Below, in pieces: positions 41,713-50,656 of a DNA stretch of 64,000 bases (the first letter of the stretch is position 1; every line of letters begins with the position of its first letter). The stretch spans positions 62,001-126,000 of the forward strand of contig JASDDH010000006.1 in the NCBI GenBank assembly GCA_030407505.1, in the 5' to 3' direction. The notes under the pieces were generated by a model. The model saw nothing but the letters and a program-made list of their open reading frames with translations, made no database searches and was not told where the DNA came from. A program made the position numbers and the translations under genes. This DNA comes from Planococcus sp. APC 4015 (GTDB lineage Bacteria > Actinomycetota > Actinomycetes > Actinomycetales > Microbacteriaceae).

Positions 41713-42660
41713 ATGGAACACACGCAATGGGATGCCGTCGTCATCGGCGGAGGCGCGGCCGGACTCAGCGCCGCACAGATGCTCGGACGAGCGCGGCGCC
41801 GCACGCTCGTCCTCGACGCCGGCTCACCGCGCAACCGCTTCACCGCGCACATGCACGGGGTGCTCGGTCACGACGGCGTCGCGCCCGCCGATCTGCTGTC
41901 ACGCGGCCGCGCCGAGGTCGAGCGGTATGGGGTGGTCGTGCGGGCGGCATCCGTCACGCGCGTGGACGAACTCGCCGATCGGGTGGTCGTCGCACTCGAA
42001 GACGGCACCTCGCTGACGACGCGCGCGCTGATCGTCGCGAGCGGGATCACCGATGAGCTGCCCGACGTGCCGGGCCTGATCGAACGGTGGGGCTCGACCG
42101 TGCTCCACTGCCCTTATTGCCACGGCTGGGAGGTACGGGGACGGCGACTCGGCGTGCTGCTCGTCTCGCCGCTTCAGGCGCATCAGGCACAGCTCGTGCG
42201 GCAGTGGAGCGACCACGTGGTCGTGTTCGCGCATGTCCCCCTCACGGATGACGCGGCGGCACGCCTGCGCGCCCGCGGCGTCGAAATCGTCGACGAGCCC
42301 GTCGTCGAGGTGCGCGACGGTGAGGTCGTGTTGCTCAGCGGACGCGTCATGCCCGTAGACGCGATCTTCACGATGAGTGCCGCCCGCCCGCATGACACCT
42401 TTCTCGCGCACCTCGGTCTCGCGCGAGCCGAGACCCCTTTCGGTGATCTTCTGACAGTGGATGCCGCCGGCAAGACGAGTTCGGCCCGCATCTGGGCGGC
42501 CGGCAACGTCGTGAGTCCCGCGGCCAACGTGCCGCTGGCGATGGGCGCCGGCGCCATGGCCGGAGCAGCCGTCAACGGCGCCTTGGTCGAAGAGGACGGG
42601 GATGCCGCTGTGTCATCAGGCGCAGAAGTGAGGGGTGCGGGTGCTCAGGGGCCGGAGTGA
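41713..42660 (+). CDS. Thioredoxin reductase-like NAD(P)/FAD oxidoreductase with CPYC active site, 315 aa
   Basis: The FAD fold begins I-G-G-G-A-A-G-L-S-A-A (about 11-21) and the redox motif is C-P-Y-C-H-G (about 135-140), where thioredoxin reductases have C-A-T-C. The NADPH-binding region follows, and the C-terminal I-W-A-A-G-N-V marks the FAD closing strand. Similar actinobacterial flavoproteins of unknown substrate occur beside XRE-cupin regulators, as here. The ATG at 41713 is 67 bases from the divergent regulator. The last 26 bases overlap the following methyltransferase gene, so the two may be co-translated. Confidence 0.82.
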   Translation: MEHTQWDAVVIGGGAAGLSAAQMLGRARRRTLVLDAGSPRNRFTAHMHGVLGHDGVAPADLLSRGRAEVERYGVVVRAASVTRVDELADRVVVALEDGTSLTTRALIVASGITDELPDVPGLIERWGSTVLHCPYCHGWEVRGRRLGVLLVSPLQAHQAQLVRQWSDHVVVFAHVPLTDDAAARLRARGVEIVDEPVVEVRDGEVVLLSGRVMPVDAIFTMSAARPHDTFLAHLGLARAETPFGDLLTVDAAGKTSSARIWAAGNVVSPAANVPLAMGAGAMAGAAVNGALVEEDGDAAVSSGAEVRGAGAQGPE

Positions 42661-43597
42661 AGAGCCGGGCAGAGGGCCGGGCGCGTGGCCTGGAGACGCG
42701 ACGGCGACGACCGCAAGCACGCCGGCGGTCGATCCGGTGGAGCACAGCGGCGATCCGGCCGAGCACAGCGGCGATCCGGACGAGCACGGCGGCGATCCGG
42801 AGCAGTACTGGGAGCACCGATATGCCGACCGCATGTGGTCGGGCAAGCCGAACGCGACCATGGTCGACATCGTTTCGCGCCTGACCCCCGGACGCGCACT
42901 CGACCTCGGATGCGGCGAGGGCGCCGACACCATCTGGCTCGCTGAACACGGATGGGATGCCACCGGCATCGACATCTCACCGACCGCTGTCGCCCGCGCA
43001 CGGCAGGCCGCCCGGGCTGCTGGGGTCACGGCTCGTTTCGTCGTCTCCGATCTCTCCGAGCCGACGCACACCGGGACAGGCTTTCCTGGAGGCCTGCGCG
43101 CTGTGCGGGGATCTCGTGACGCCGGCACGGCTGGGGCGGATGACCTCGGCTCGTCTGACGACCCCGGACAGCGCGGGGACCGGCATCCGTCATCTCGGGA
43201 CCACGCCCCAGAAAGCGAACACGCGCAGCTATCGCCACGACCCGCCGCCACCTCGCCGGCACGCGACGCGACGGGCTACGACCTCGTCACCGCGTGCTTC
43301 TTCCAATCCCCGGTCGCACTCGACCGGATCGGAGCACTCCAGCGCGCCGCAGCTCTCGTGACGCCGGGCGGGCGACTCCTCGTCGTCTCGCACGCCGCTC
43401 CCCCGGCATGGGCGGGACCCGAGCATGTCGGCGCGCACGTGTTCGTCTCACCTACGGAGGAACTTGCCGCGCTGGCCCTCGATGGTGCCAAGTGGATCGC
43501 CGAGGTGGCATCGGTTCGGACGCGAGAGGTCCTCGCTCCGGACGGATCACCGTCGTCGCTGGACGACTGGGTGGTGCTCGTGCGTCGCACCTCATGA
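42635..43597 (+). CDS. Class I SAM-dependent methyltransferase with an internal insertion, about 320 aa
   Basis: The Rossmann core is present: A-L-D-L-G-C-G-E-G-A-D (motif I, about 88-98), V-T-G/A-I-D-I-S (about 110-115) and the later strand Y-D-L-V-T-A-C-F-F-Q. About 60-65 hydrophilic residues (about 147-212) are inserted between the normal motif II and motif III regions, and the N-terminus holds a 7-residue repeat (EHSGDP-type, three copies). The GTG at 42635 overlaps the upstream flavoprotein by 26 bases, but a GTG at 42641 is equally possible, so the exact start is unsure. The substrate is unknown. Confidence 0.75.
   Translation: MRVLRGRSEEPGRGPGAWPGDATATTASTPAVDPVEHSGDPAEHSGDPDEHGGDPEQYWEHRYADRMWSGKPNATMVDIVSRLTPGRALDLGCGEGADTIWLAEHGWDATGIDISPTAVARARQAARAAGVTARFVVSDLSEPTHTGTGFPGGLRAVRGSRDAGTAGADDLGSSDDPGQRGDRHPSSRDHAPESEHAQLSPRPAATSPARDATGYDLVTACFFQSPVALDRIGALQRAAALVTPGGRLLVVSHAAPPAWAGPEHVGAHVFVSPTEELAALALDGAKWIAEVASVRTREVLAPDGSPSSLDDWVVLVRRTS
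42740..42802 (+). repeat. Three 21-bp tandem repeats inside the methyltransferase N-terminus
   Basis: Three in-frame copies at 42740-42760, 42761-42781 and 42782-42802 encode E-H-S-G-D-P-A, E-H-S-G-D-P-D and E-H-G-G-D-P-E. Copies differ at only a few bases, so the expansion looks recent and may change copy number between strains. Confidence 0.75.
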
Positions 43598-43641
43598 TGA
43601 GTTGTCCACATTCATGGGAAACCTTATTCTAATGTCGGAGG

Positions 43642-45189
43642 ATGCTGAGAAGATGGAGTATGGCATTCATCAACGACATCGCGGCATCGATCGCGACGCT
43701 CGGCGCTCATGAATGCCTCGCGGTCGAGACCACCGACCTCCCCGCAGCGATCGATGCTCTCGGCGACGACGAGCTCCTCGACGTCCTCGCTGCGGCGTCC
43801 GCGATCATCAACGCCCTCGAGAAAGTGCGGGTGATCGGGGCGGGGGTCGCGGCACGACGATCGAATCGCGATCGAGGGCATCAGGGCCTCGCCGCCACAC
43901 AGGGGCACAGAACACCCGCTGCACTGGTGCAGGCGATCTCGGGCGGCACCAGGGCAGACGCCGAGCGTCACGTTCGACTGGGCACCGCGATGATCGATGC
44001 GCTCGAAGAGACGTCAGCTCATCCGCCCGTCGGCGATGCGCCGATCAGCGACGTCCGCTGGGATTCCTGCTTGCGAGCGGCGCTCCTGGCGTCGGCCATC
44101 ACTGCGGCGCAGCACGACGCGATCATGCGCGGGCTGGGTGCCCCGCCCCTCAGGTCGGACGCCCATGAGGCGGACGACATCGTCATCGGCGCATGGACTC
44201 TGGCCGCCGAGCAGCTTCTGGGCGATGCGTCGAGCACCACCGCCGAGGATCTCCTGCGGCGCGCGCGTCAGGTGCGGGACGCGCTCGATCCGATCGGTGC
44301 AGAAGAGCGATTCGCCGGGCGATTCGCCAGACGGTCGTTCCGCATGTGGACCGACCCCGACGGCGTGCAGCACGGCGCGTTCTGCTTCGACGACGAGATG
44401 GCCGCCTGGGTGCGGTCGATGATCGATGCGGGACTTCGACCCCGGCGAGGCGGACCGCGATTCGTCGATTCCACCGAAGCCGGCGAGGCCGAGCAGCTGA
44501 GAGACGACCCGCGTACGCTCGACCAGTTGCAGTACGACCTCATCGTCGACGTGCTGCGGGCGGGCAGCCTGGCCACGGCCGGGCAGGTGTTCGGGGCGCG
44601 TCAGCCCGGAGTGCGAATGGTGGTGGTGAAGGATGCCATCGGTCCGCGCGACGCCCTGGGCCGCCTGCTCGCAACCGGACACCTCGAAGACGGCGGTGAC
44701 GCTTTACCCGGATCCGTGATCGACCGCACGCTGTGCTCGATCGGATCCATCGAGGTCACTGTCGACGGTCATGGCAATCCCCTGGATGTCGGGCGGGAAC
44801 AGCGCCTCTACACAGCGAAGCAGCGCATCGCACTCGCGGTGAGGGACGGTGGCTGCATGTTCCCGGGTTGCTGTGTGCCCCCGTCCTATTGCGAGGCGCA
44901 CCACTGCGACCACTGGTGGCAAGACGCCGGGCGCACCGATATCGACCGAGGGATTCTGCTCTGCAGATTCCACCATCTCCTCCTCCACAACAACGGGTGG
45001 CGCATCACGCGTCAGTCCCAGAGCGCGTTCATGATCCATCCGCCGGACGGCGATCCGATAGAGCTGGTTTCCGCGTCAGCTGTGAGATGGGCGTGGGATC
45101 CACCGCCTGCACCCCTCCGCGAGAGTTGGCGCGTCGGTCCCGGCGGCGGCGACGGGGACGGGACTGGCGCGGTTCGTGGTGCGGCGTGA
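43642..45189 (+). CDS. DUF222 / HNH endonuclease (13E12 repeat family), 515 aa
   Basis: The N-terminal helical DUF222 region (about 10-330) is followed by an HNH nuclease core with C-x-F-P-G-C ... C-E-A-H-H-C-D-H-W-W and L-C-R-F-H-H-L-L-L-H (about 410-460). All expected metal and catalytic residues are present. DUF222-HNH genes are multicopy in actinobacteria and often behave like mobile or selfish genes, but no intron or transposon boundary is visible here. The start at 43642 is not certain: a GGAG lies only one base ahead, and an in-frame ATG at 43660 is possible. A dense repeat array follows the stop. Confidence 0.85.
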   Translation: MLRRWSMAFINDIAASIATLGAHECLAVETTDLPAAIDALGDDELLDVLAAASAIINALEKVRVIGAGVAARRSNRDRGHQGLAATQGHRTPAALVQAISGGTRADAERHVRLGTAMIDALEETSAHPPVGDAPISDVRWDSCLRAALLASAITAAQHDAIMRGLGAPPLRSDAHEADDIVIGAWTLAAEQLLGDASSTTAEDLLRRARQVRDALDPIGAEERFAGRFARRSFRMWTDPDGVQHGAFCFDDEMAAWVRSMIDAGLRPRRGGPRFVDSTEAGEAEQLRDDPRTLDQLQYDLIVDVLRAGSLATAGQVFGARQPGVRMVVVKDAIGPRDALGRLLATGHLEDGGDALPGSVIDRTLCSIGSIEVTVDGHGNPLDVGREQRLYTAKQRIALAVRDGGCMFPGCCVPPSYCEAHHCDHWWQDAGRTDIDRGILLCRFHHLLLHNNGWRITRQSQSAFMIHPPDGDPIELVSASAVRWAWDPPPAPLRESWRVGPGGGDGDGTGAVRGAA

Positions 45190-45213
45190 GATCGCGCTGC
45201 CTTGCGAGAGCGC

Positions 45214-45520
45214 GGTGCGCGCGTGCGGTGCGCGCGTGCGGTGCGAGCGTGCGGTGCGAGCGTGCGGTGCGAGCGCGTGGCTCGGCCCACCCGGCGGGGG
45301 CGCGGTGCGCGCATGCGGTGCGCGCGTGCGGCGCGAGCGTGCGGCGCGAGCGTGCGGCGCGAGCGCGCGGCTCGGCCCACCCGGCGGGAGCGCGCGGTGC
45401 GGCGCGAGAGCGGGTGCGAGCGCGCGGTTCGGCCCACGCGGTGCGAGCGCGCGGCGCGAACGCGCGGCGCGAATGCGTGGCTCGGCCCACCCGGCGCGAA
45501 CGCGCGGCGCTCAGGCCATG
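45214..45520. repeat. Nested tandem repeat array: 13-bp units inside 90-bp units
   Basis: Five 13-bp units of the form GGTGCGMGCGTGC occupy 45214-45278. A 25-base spacer with GGCTCGGCCCACCCGGCGGG completes a 90-bp unit, and the whole unit repeats at 45304-45393 with few changes. A third, degenerate copy runs on to about 45520 and ends with the same GGCTCGGCCCACCCGGCG block. The 338 bases between the two converging genes contain nothing else. Confidence 0.8.
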
Positions 45521-45527
45521 CGTCAGA

Positions 45528-46457
45528 TCACCCGTCGCCGTGGCTTCGGACGGGATATGGGGCGACATCCGGATCATCCTGAGTCCGTGCGAGCGACCAC
45601 ACCCCGCCGATCGCCGCCGCCCCGGCAACGGCGAACACGGCGAAGCTCCACAGAGGGGCGTTCGCCGCCTCGTTGAGCACGGTGATGCCCAGGATCACCG
45701 CGATGAACGGATCGACGACGGTGAGCCCCGCCACCACTGTCTGCGGCTTGTTGACCGTGTGAGCCGTCTGCACGAAGAAGATCGACAACGCCCCGGCGAC
45801 CGCGATACCCAAAGCGCACGCGATCGTCAGCAGATTCGTGTCGTCCAGCGAGATGTCGCGCGATGCGAGCGCCGTCTGCACCCGCAGGATGACGGTCTTG
45901 CCGAGCGTCGCGACGAATCCCGAGTACAGCCCACCCAGCAGCACGAAGACGACCGCAGGCAGCCGGCGCCCCCGCCGCAGCGCCAACGCACCGAACGTCA
46001 CGGCGAGCGCGGCCAGAAGCACGAGCAGGATCGCGATCAACTGCGCGTCGGTGATCGTCGTCTGCACGCTCACCGACGCCGCCACCGTCACGAAGACACC
46101 CAGGCTCACGACGCACACCGCGATCGCCGCCACCTCGCGCACGCTCGGCGCCTTCTTCGTCACCCACGCCGACAGCAGCGAGGCGAACACGAGCGCGACG
46201 ACGCCGACCGGCTGAACGACGATCAGCGGCGCGAACGCCAACGCCGCCAACTGCACCAGGATCGCCACACCGAACAGCGCAGACCCCGCGAGCCACACCG
46301 GCGAGCGCAGCAGTCCCCAGGCTTGGCTGACACCGATCGACCCCGAACTCGCCTGCGCGGCGACACCTTTCGACTGCAGGTAGTTGCCGAGAGTGAGGAA
46401 CACCGACGACAGCACCGCCAGCGCGATCCCGAGCGCGGGGAACGAAGTGATCGTCAC
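45528..46457 (-). CDS. DMT-superfamily membrane transporter, 309 aa
   Basis: About nine or ten hydrophobic helices spread through the protein, with typical EamA/NIPA-like features: a Gly/Ala-rich first helix and a second-half repeat with P-Q-T-V-V-A-G-L-T-V-V-D-P. Such proteins move small metabolites or cations across the cytoplasmic membrane; the substrate cannot be told. The start is the GTG at 46457, with GGAAGG about 8 bases upstream. It is convergent with the DUF222-HNH gene across the repeat array. Confidence 0.8.
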   Translation of the reverse strand: MTITSFPALGIALAVLSSVFLTLGNYLQSKGVAAQASSGSIGVSQAWGLLRSPVWLAGSALFGVAILVQLAALAFAPLIVVQPVGVVALVFASLLSAWVTKKAPSVREVAAIAVCVVSLGVFVTVAASVSVQTTITDAQLIAILLVLLAALAVTFGALALRRGRRLPAVVFVLLGGLYSGFVATLGKTVILRVQTALASRDISLDDTNLLTIACALGIAVAGALSIFFVQTAHTVNKPQTVVAGLTVVDPFIAVILGITVLNEAANAPLWSFAVFAVAGAAAIGGVWSLARTQDDPDVAPYPVRSHGDG

Positions 46458-46560
46458 GATGGGGACCTTCCGGGTCGCCGAGACTCCACGCTATCGGTTG
46501 ACCCGTCCCTCACCGCGCGGCATCCGCCACACGACGCACTCCCCCGGTAGCGTCACCACC

Positions 46561-46923
46561 ATGGCGGTCAGACAGACACGCAGGGCGCAGGCGGCGCGGC
46601 GGCGTACGCGGCGGGTGGCGGCATCCGGAAGCGATCTGACCACGGCCGAATGGTTCCGCATCGTCGAGGCGTGGTCCGTATGCGCGTACTGCGGAGCCGA
46701 CGGCGCGGCACTGCAGAAGGACTGCGTGCTGCCGATCTCGCGAGGGGGCCGCTACACGATCGATAACGTCGTCCCGGCGTGCCGATCGTGCAACGCGAGC
46801 AAGTGCAACGAAGAAGTCACCTCGTGGATGCGGCGACGCCGACTCGACGAACCGCGCTTCCTGCGCCGGTGGGTCGAGATCATCGCCGAGCTGCGGGTCA
46901 TCGACGATCCGGCCACGCGATGA
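46561..46923 (+). CDS. Small HNH endonuclease, 120 aa
   Basis: A compact HNH protein with zinc pairs C41-A-Y-C44 and C74-R-S-C77, the I-S-R-G-G segment and N69-V-V-P-A-C leading to C-N-A-S-K. The N-terminus is arginine rich and probably binds DNA. TAGCGT lies 7 bases before the ATG, a leaderless pattern. The stop overlaps the next start by 4 bases (ATGA), so it is translated with the DUF2834 gene. The target is unknown. Confidence 0.82.
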   Translation: MAVRQTRRAQAARRRTRRVAASGSDLTTAEWFRIVEAWSVCAYCGADGAALQKDCVLPISRGGRYTIDNVVPACRSCNASKCNEEVTSWMRRRRLDEPRFLRRWVEIIAELRVIDDPATR

Positions 46924-47270
46924 AGGCGCCGTGGACGCCACTCGCCATCGCCTACCTCGCGTTGGCGATCATCGGTCTCGTCGGCACGTTCATCTTCAAT
47001 GTGTGGAGCGTGGTCGAAGCGCGCAACTACCTGGGCGACCTGTTCGGCAGCGGTCCGGCGGTGTCATCGATCGGTGTCGACCTGCTGATCGTCGCGATCG
47101 CCGGCGCCGTCTTCATCATCGTCGAGGCTCGCCGACTCGGCATGAAGCGCGCCTGGCTCTACATCGTCCTCTCGGGCATCACGGCCTTCGCGTTCACATT
47201 CCCGCTGTTCCTCGCGATGCGCGAACGACGCCTGGCCGCGATCGAGAACGAGCGGATGCCCGGCGTCTGA
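46920..47270 (+). CDS. DUF2834 membrane protein, 116 aa
   Basis: Three hydrophobic helices (about 9-27, 50-68 and 75-98) and the closing motif F-P-L-F-L-A-M-R-E-R-R-L-A-A are typical of DUF2834 proteins, which have no known role. The ATG overlaps the HNH stop. Length is normal. Confidence 0.85.
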   Translation: MKAPWTPLAIAYLALAIIGLVGTFIFNVWSVVEARNYLGDLFGSGPAVSSIGVDLLIVAIAGAVFIIVEARRLGMKRAWLYIVLSGITAFAFTFPLFLAMRERRLAAIENERMPGV

Positions 47271-47274
47271 GTGC

Positions 47275-47865
47275 TCACGAGGCGGCATCCATCTTCATCT
47301 CGGGGCACACCCCTCCCGGCGTCGTCGCCAGCTCGAAGTGCCAGCGCTCATTTGCGTATGTCTGGCAGATCCCATAGCGAGCCCCGTTCTCGATGAGCCA
47401 GAACTGCGCGTCCACCGGGCCGATGTCGACGGCGTCCCCCGTGACGTGTCGCGATTTCTCGGGCGTCGCGACGAACTGCCGGGCGATTTCCTCACTGGCG
47501 TAGAGGCGCACGGCATCATCGAAAAGCCAGCGCTGGTACGGCTCGCTGCGCCACCCGCTCGTCACGTCGAACAGCACCCCGTCGACGGCGGCGTCGGCTT
47601 CAGCTCGACGCATCGCGTCGCGCAGATCAGGATTCAGGCCGGCGATTGCGGGCTCGTCGTCGTCGTGGAGGGTCGCGACGGCCCCATCCGCAATCGCGCC
47701 GTCGGCCGACGTCGGCGAGAACGGTGCGATGGCGGAAGCGAACGCCGACTGGACGAGCACCGCGGTCAGCGAGGAGACGATCGCGGCGAGACACACGCCG
47801 AGCGCGACGAAAGTGAGGCGACGGACGCGCGACGATGGGACGAAACAGCTGGGAGCACGTGACAT
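47275..47865 (-). CDS. VanY-like D,D-carboxypeptidase (peptidase M15B), 196 aa
   Basis: An N-terminal hydrophobic segment (about 15-45) acts as signal or anchor. The metal and catalytic residues of the M15B family are present: S138-R-H140-V-T-G-D-A-V-D147-I and W175-H176-F-E178. The enzyme trims the terminal D-alanine of peptidoglycan stem peptides. It is divergent from a response regulator/histidine kinase pair with an 86-base gap, an arrangement recalling vancomycin-type envelope regulation, although no ligase genes are present. Confidence 0.88.
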   Translation of the reverse strand: MSRAPSCFVPSSRVRRLTFVALGVCLAAIVSSLTAVLVQSAFASAIAPFSPTSADGAIADGAVATLHDDDEPAIAGLNPDLRDAMRRAEADAAVDGVLFDVTSGWRSEPYQRWLFDDAVRLYASEEIARQFVATPEKSRHVTGDAVDIGPVDAQFWLIENGARYGICQTYANERWHFELATTPGGVCPEMKMDAAS

Positions 47866-47951
47866 GCACCCATTCCACGCAGGAGCATGTTGCCGGAGCG
47901 TAGGCGGAAACCAATACGCCGCCGATATGTGCCCGGACCTAGGCTTGCCGC

Positions 47952-48611
47952 ATGCGCGTGCTGATCGTCGAGGACGAGCTCTACCTCGCCGAGGCGATCC
48001 GCGACGGTCTCCGACTCGAGGCGATCGCAGCCGACGTCGTCGGCGACGGCGATGCGGCGCTCGAGCAGCTCGGGGTGAACCATTACGACGTCGTCGTGCT
48101 CGACCGCGACATCCCGGGGCCGAACGGTGACGAGATCGCGCGGCACCTCGCCGCCTCGCCCGAGGGCCCCCGCATCCTGATGCTCACCGCCGCCGACCGG
48201 CTGGACGACAAGGCGAGCGGATTCGAGAGCGGCGCCGACGACTACCTCACGAAGCCCTTCGCCCTTCGCGAACTGGTGCTGCGACTGAGGGCGCTCGCGC
48301 GCAGACCCGCCACGGGTGCCGCGCCGATGATCGAGATCGGCGGCCTGCGGCTGGACCGCTTCCGACGCGAAGTGTTCCGCGACGGCCGCCACGTGGCGCT
48401 GACACGCAAACAGTTCGCCGTGCTCGACGTGCTCATGTCCGCCGAGGGTGGGGTCATCAGCGCCGAGGACCTCCTCGAGCGCGCCTGGGACGAGAACGCG
48501 GACCCGTTCACGAACGCCGTGCGGATCACGATCTCGACTCTGCGCAAGCGTCTCGGCGAGCCCTGGGTGATCGAGACGATCCCCGGCGTCGGGTATCGGA
48601 TGAGCACGTGA
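47952..48611 (+). CDS. OmpR-family response regulator, 219 aa
   Basis: The receiver domain has E7-D8, phosphoacceptor D51 (V-L-D-R-D-I-P-G) and the K of the L-T-K-P-F motif. A winged-helix DNA-binding domain follows (about 130-218, ending W-V-I-E-T-I-P-G-V-G-Y-R). The ATG is 6 bases after TAGGCT, which suggests a leaderless transcript. It overlaps the kinase gene by 4 bases and is divergent from the D,D-carboxypeptidase, a likely target. Confidence 0.94.
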   Translation: MRVLIVEDELYLAEAIRDGLRLEAIAADVVGDGDAALEQLGVNHYDVVVLDRDIPGPNGDEIARHLAASPEGPRILMLTAADRLDDKASGFESGADDYLTKPFALRELVLRLRALARRPATGAAPMIEIGGLRLDRFRREVFRDGRHVALTRKQFAVLDVLMSAEGGVISAEDLLERAWDENADPFTNAVRITISTLRKRLGEPWVIETIPGVGYRMST

Positions 48612-49693
48612 ACGGCGTCACCAATGCGCGACGCCGCGGGCTGTCGGTGCGGAGCAAACTCGCGCTCAGCTACGCAGGCTTCCTGGTGGTCGCCGGCATC
48701 GCCCTCTTCGCCGTCGGGTTCCTCCTCCTGCGGTTCGTGCCCGAAGGAAACCTCTCGCTCGCCGACGGCGGGTTCTCCCCCGACCGCAGCGATCTGCTCG
48801 AGGTCTTCGTGCGCTACGCGTGGTGGGCCCTCGCTCTCCTGCTCGTCTTCGGGCTCGGCGGCGGCTGGCTCCTCGCCGGCCTCGTGCTGAGGCCGCTCGC
48901 CCGTGTCACGGACGCCGCCCGCGACGCTCGCGACGGAAGCCTCGACCACCGCGTGGCCCTGCAAGGACGGCGAGACGAGATCACCGACCTCGCCGACACT
49001 TTCGACGCGATGCTGGACCGCATCGCGCAGACCATCGACGAGGAGCGCCGCTTCACCGCCAACGCCTCGCACGAGCTGCGCACCCCGCACGCGATCATCC
49101 GCACGATGGTCGAGGTCGCCCAGGCGGATCCCGTCGGGCGCGACGTGGATGTGCTGCTGCAGAGGATCGCATCGACCAACGACCGAGGGATCGCGACGAC
49201 GGAGGCGCTTCTGGTCCTGGCTCAGACGAACCGCGCAACGCCACTCCCGTCAGAGCACCTCGATCTCGCCGCCCTCGTCGCGGATGCTGTCGAGGAGCAT
49301 CGTCCGGATGCCGCCACCCGCGGCATCCGGATCGACACCGCACTCGATCCCGCACACGTGGCCGCGCACGAGCCGCTGATTGCTCGAGCAGTCGCGAACC
49401 TGCTCCAGAACGCGATCGCGCACAACGTGGAAGGCGGGTGGGTGAGGGTGCAGGTCGTCGACTCGGAGATCGTCGTCGTCAACGGCGGGCCCCGCGTCGA
49501 TGTGGCGCTGGCCGCCACACTCACAGAGCCTTTCGTGCGGGGGCCCGGCCGTACGCGACCCGCCGGTGAGCCCGCTGGAACAGGACTCGGCCTGGCTATC
49601 GTGGCGTCCATCGTGCGCGCGCACGATGGCGAGCTGCTCGTGACCGCACCCTCCGAGGGCGGACTTCACGTGCGGATCGCCCTGCCGCGCTGA
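48608..49693 (+). CDS. Sensor histidine kinase, 361 aa
   Basis: Two transmembrane helices (about 18-42 and 70-95) flank a short extracellular sensor loop, followed by a HAMP-like region and the phosphorylated H-box N-A-S-H-E-L-R-T-P (His near 155). The ATP-binding domain has N-L-L-Q-N-A-I-A-H-N and G-T-G-L-G-L-A-I. The short sensor loop suggests that it detects signals within the membrane. It starts with GTG overlapping the response regulator stop. Confidence 0.94.
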   Translation: MNGVTNARRRGLSVRSKLALSYAGFLVVAGIALFAVGFLLLRFVPEGNLSLADGGFSPDRSDLLEVFVRYAWWALALLLVFGLGGGWLLAGLVLRPLARVTDAARDARDGSLDHRVALQGRRDEITDLADTFDAMLDRIAQTIDEERRFTANASHELRTPHAIIRTMVEVAQADPVGRDVDVLLQRIASTNDRGIATTEALLVLAQTNRATPLPSEHLDLAALVADAVEEHRPDAATRGIRIDTALDPAHVAAHEPLIARAVANLLQNAIAHNVEGGWVRVQVVDSEIVVVNGGPRVDVALAATLTEPFVRGPGRTRPAGEPAGTGLGLAIVASIVRAHDGELLVTAPSEGGLHVRIALPR

Positions 49694-49804
49694 ACCCACC
49701 GGCCGTCGCCGGCAACCAGACTTCGGAGCACTGTCGCGGCGACCACCCCCACCGTCATGCCGAGGGTGTTCCACAGAGGCGCGTCGGAAGCCTGTGCCTG
49801 CAGC

Positions 49805-50656
49805 TCAGTACCAGTTCGTCGCCTGCGAGTGACCCCACGCGGCGCACGGCGAGCCGTAGGCGCGATCGATGTAGTCCAGACCCCACGCCACCTGCGTCGT
49901 GGCATTGGTCTGCCAGTCGTCACCGGCGGTGGCCATCTTGCTCCCGGGCAGTGCCTGCGGGATGCCGGTGGCACCGGACGGGTTGTAAGCCTGGTAGTTC
50001 CAGTTCGACTCCTTGTTCCACAGCGACACCAGGCAGGAGAACTGCGACTCACCCCACCCGTAGCCCTGTGACAGCTGGCGCGCCGTGGCCATGGCGCCGT
50101 CCGGAGTGTTCGCCTGCGCCTGCGCGGCAGCCGCAGCGGCCGCCGCCGCTTCGGCCTCGCGCTGCGCCTGGGCGGCGGCTTCGGCGGCGGCCTTCTCCGC
50201 CAGGGCTCCGTCGAGGATCGCCCTGAGCGTCGCCACGCGCTGAGCCACGGCGGTCGTCTTCGCGGCGGTGTCGCTCGTCACGCCCGGGAGCAGCAGCACC
50301 GGGATCACGTCGGCGTCTGCCAGACGATCGACCGCTTCGACGAGCTCGGCCGTGTCGATCGACGTGTCGACGCCGAGGTCGAGGCCCGACACCGTGATGT
50401 CGGAGCGAACAGTGGATGCCGCCGCGAGCGTCGCCCGCGCGTCGTCGAGTCTGCTGCGAGCGTCGTCGGCCACCGCCTCGAACGGAGTCGCGACCTCGTC
50501 GGAGACGCTGTCACCGAAGACCGATGTGACGGATGCCGCCACGGCGCCCGACAGCGGGAGTGTGGCGGTGAGCCCCATCACCGTGACGAGGCCGAGCGCG
50601 GCTCCGGCGGTCAGGGACTGGGCGGCGAGGCTGCGGCGGGAGTGGGTGTGGGGCAT
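49805..50656 (-). CDS. Secreted lytic transglycosylase-like protein, 283 aa
   Basis: A signal peptide (about 1-40, ending V-A-A-S) is followed by an Ala/Glu-rich coiled-coil (about 135-185) and a C-terminal catalytic-type domain with W-N-K-E-S-N-W-N-Y-Q-A-Y-N-P-S-G-A, where the glutamate is the expected catalytic residue, and I-P-Q-A-L-P-G-S-K-M. Such proteins cut glycan strands of peptidoglycan or act as aggregation-promoting surface proteins. An upstream in-frame start would add 23 residues without a better signal peptide, so 50656 was chosen. Confidence 0.82.
   Translation of the reverse strand: MPHTHSRRSLAAQSLTAGAALGLVTVMGLTATLPLSGAVAASVTSVFGDSVSDEVATPFEAVADDARSRLDDARATLAAASTVRSDITVSGLDLGVDTSIDTAELVEAVDRLADADVIPVLLLPGVTSDTAAKTTAVAQRVATLRAILDGALAEKAAAEAAAQAQREAEAAAAAAAAAQAQANTPDGAMATARQLSQGYGWGESQFSCLVSLWNKESNWNYQAYNPSGATGIPQALPGSKMATAGDDWQTNATTQVAWGLDYIDRAYGSPCAAWGHSQATNWY

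Noticed and set aside
45214..45520. Possible CRISPR array
   Set aside because: Units are 13 bp and directly abutting, with no unique spacers and no cas genes.
44733..46550. 605-codon plus-strand frame across the repeat array
   Set aside because: It is the antisense of the DMT transporter plus the repeat array; composition is arginine/histidine rich without domain features.
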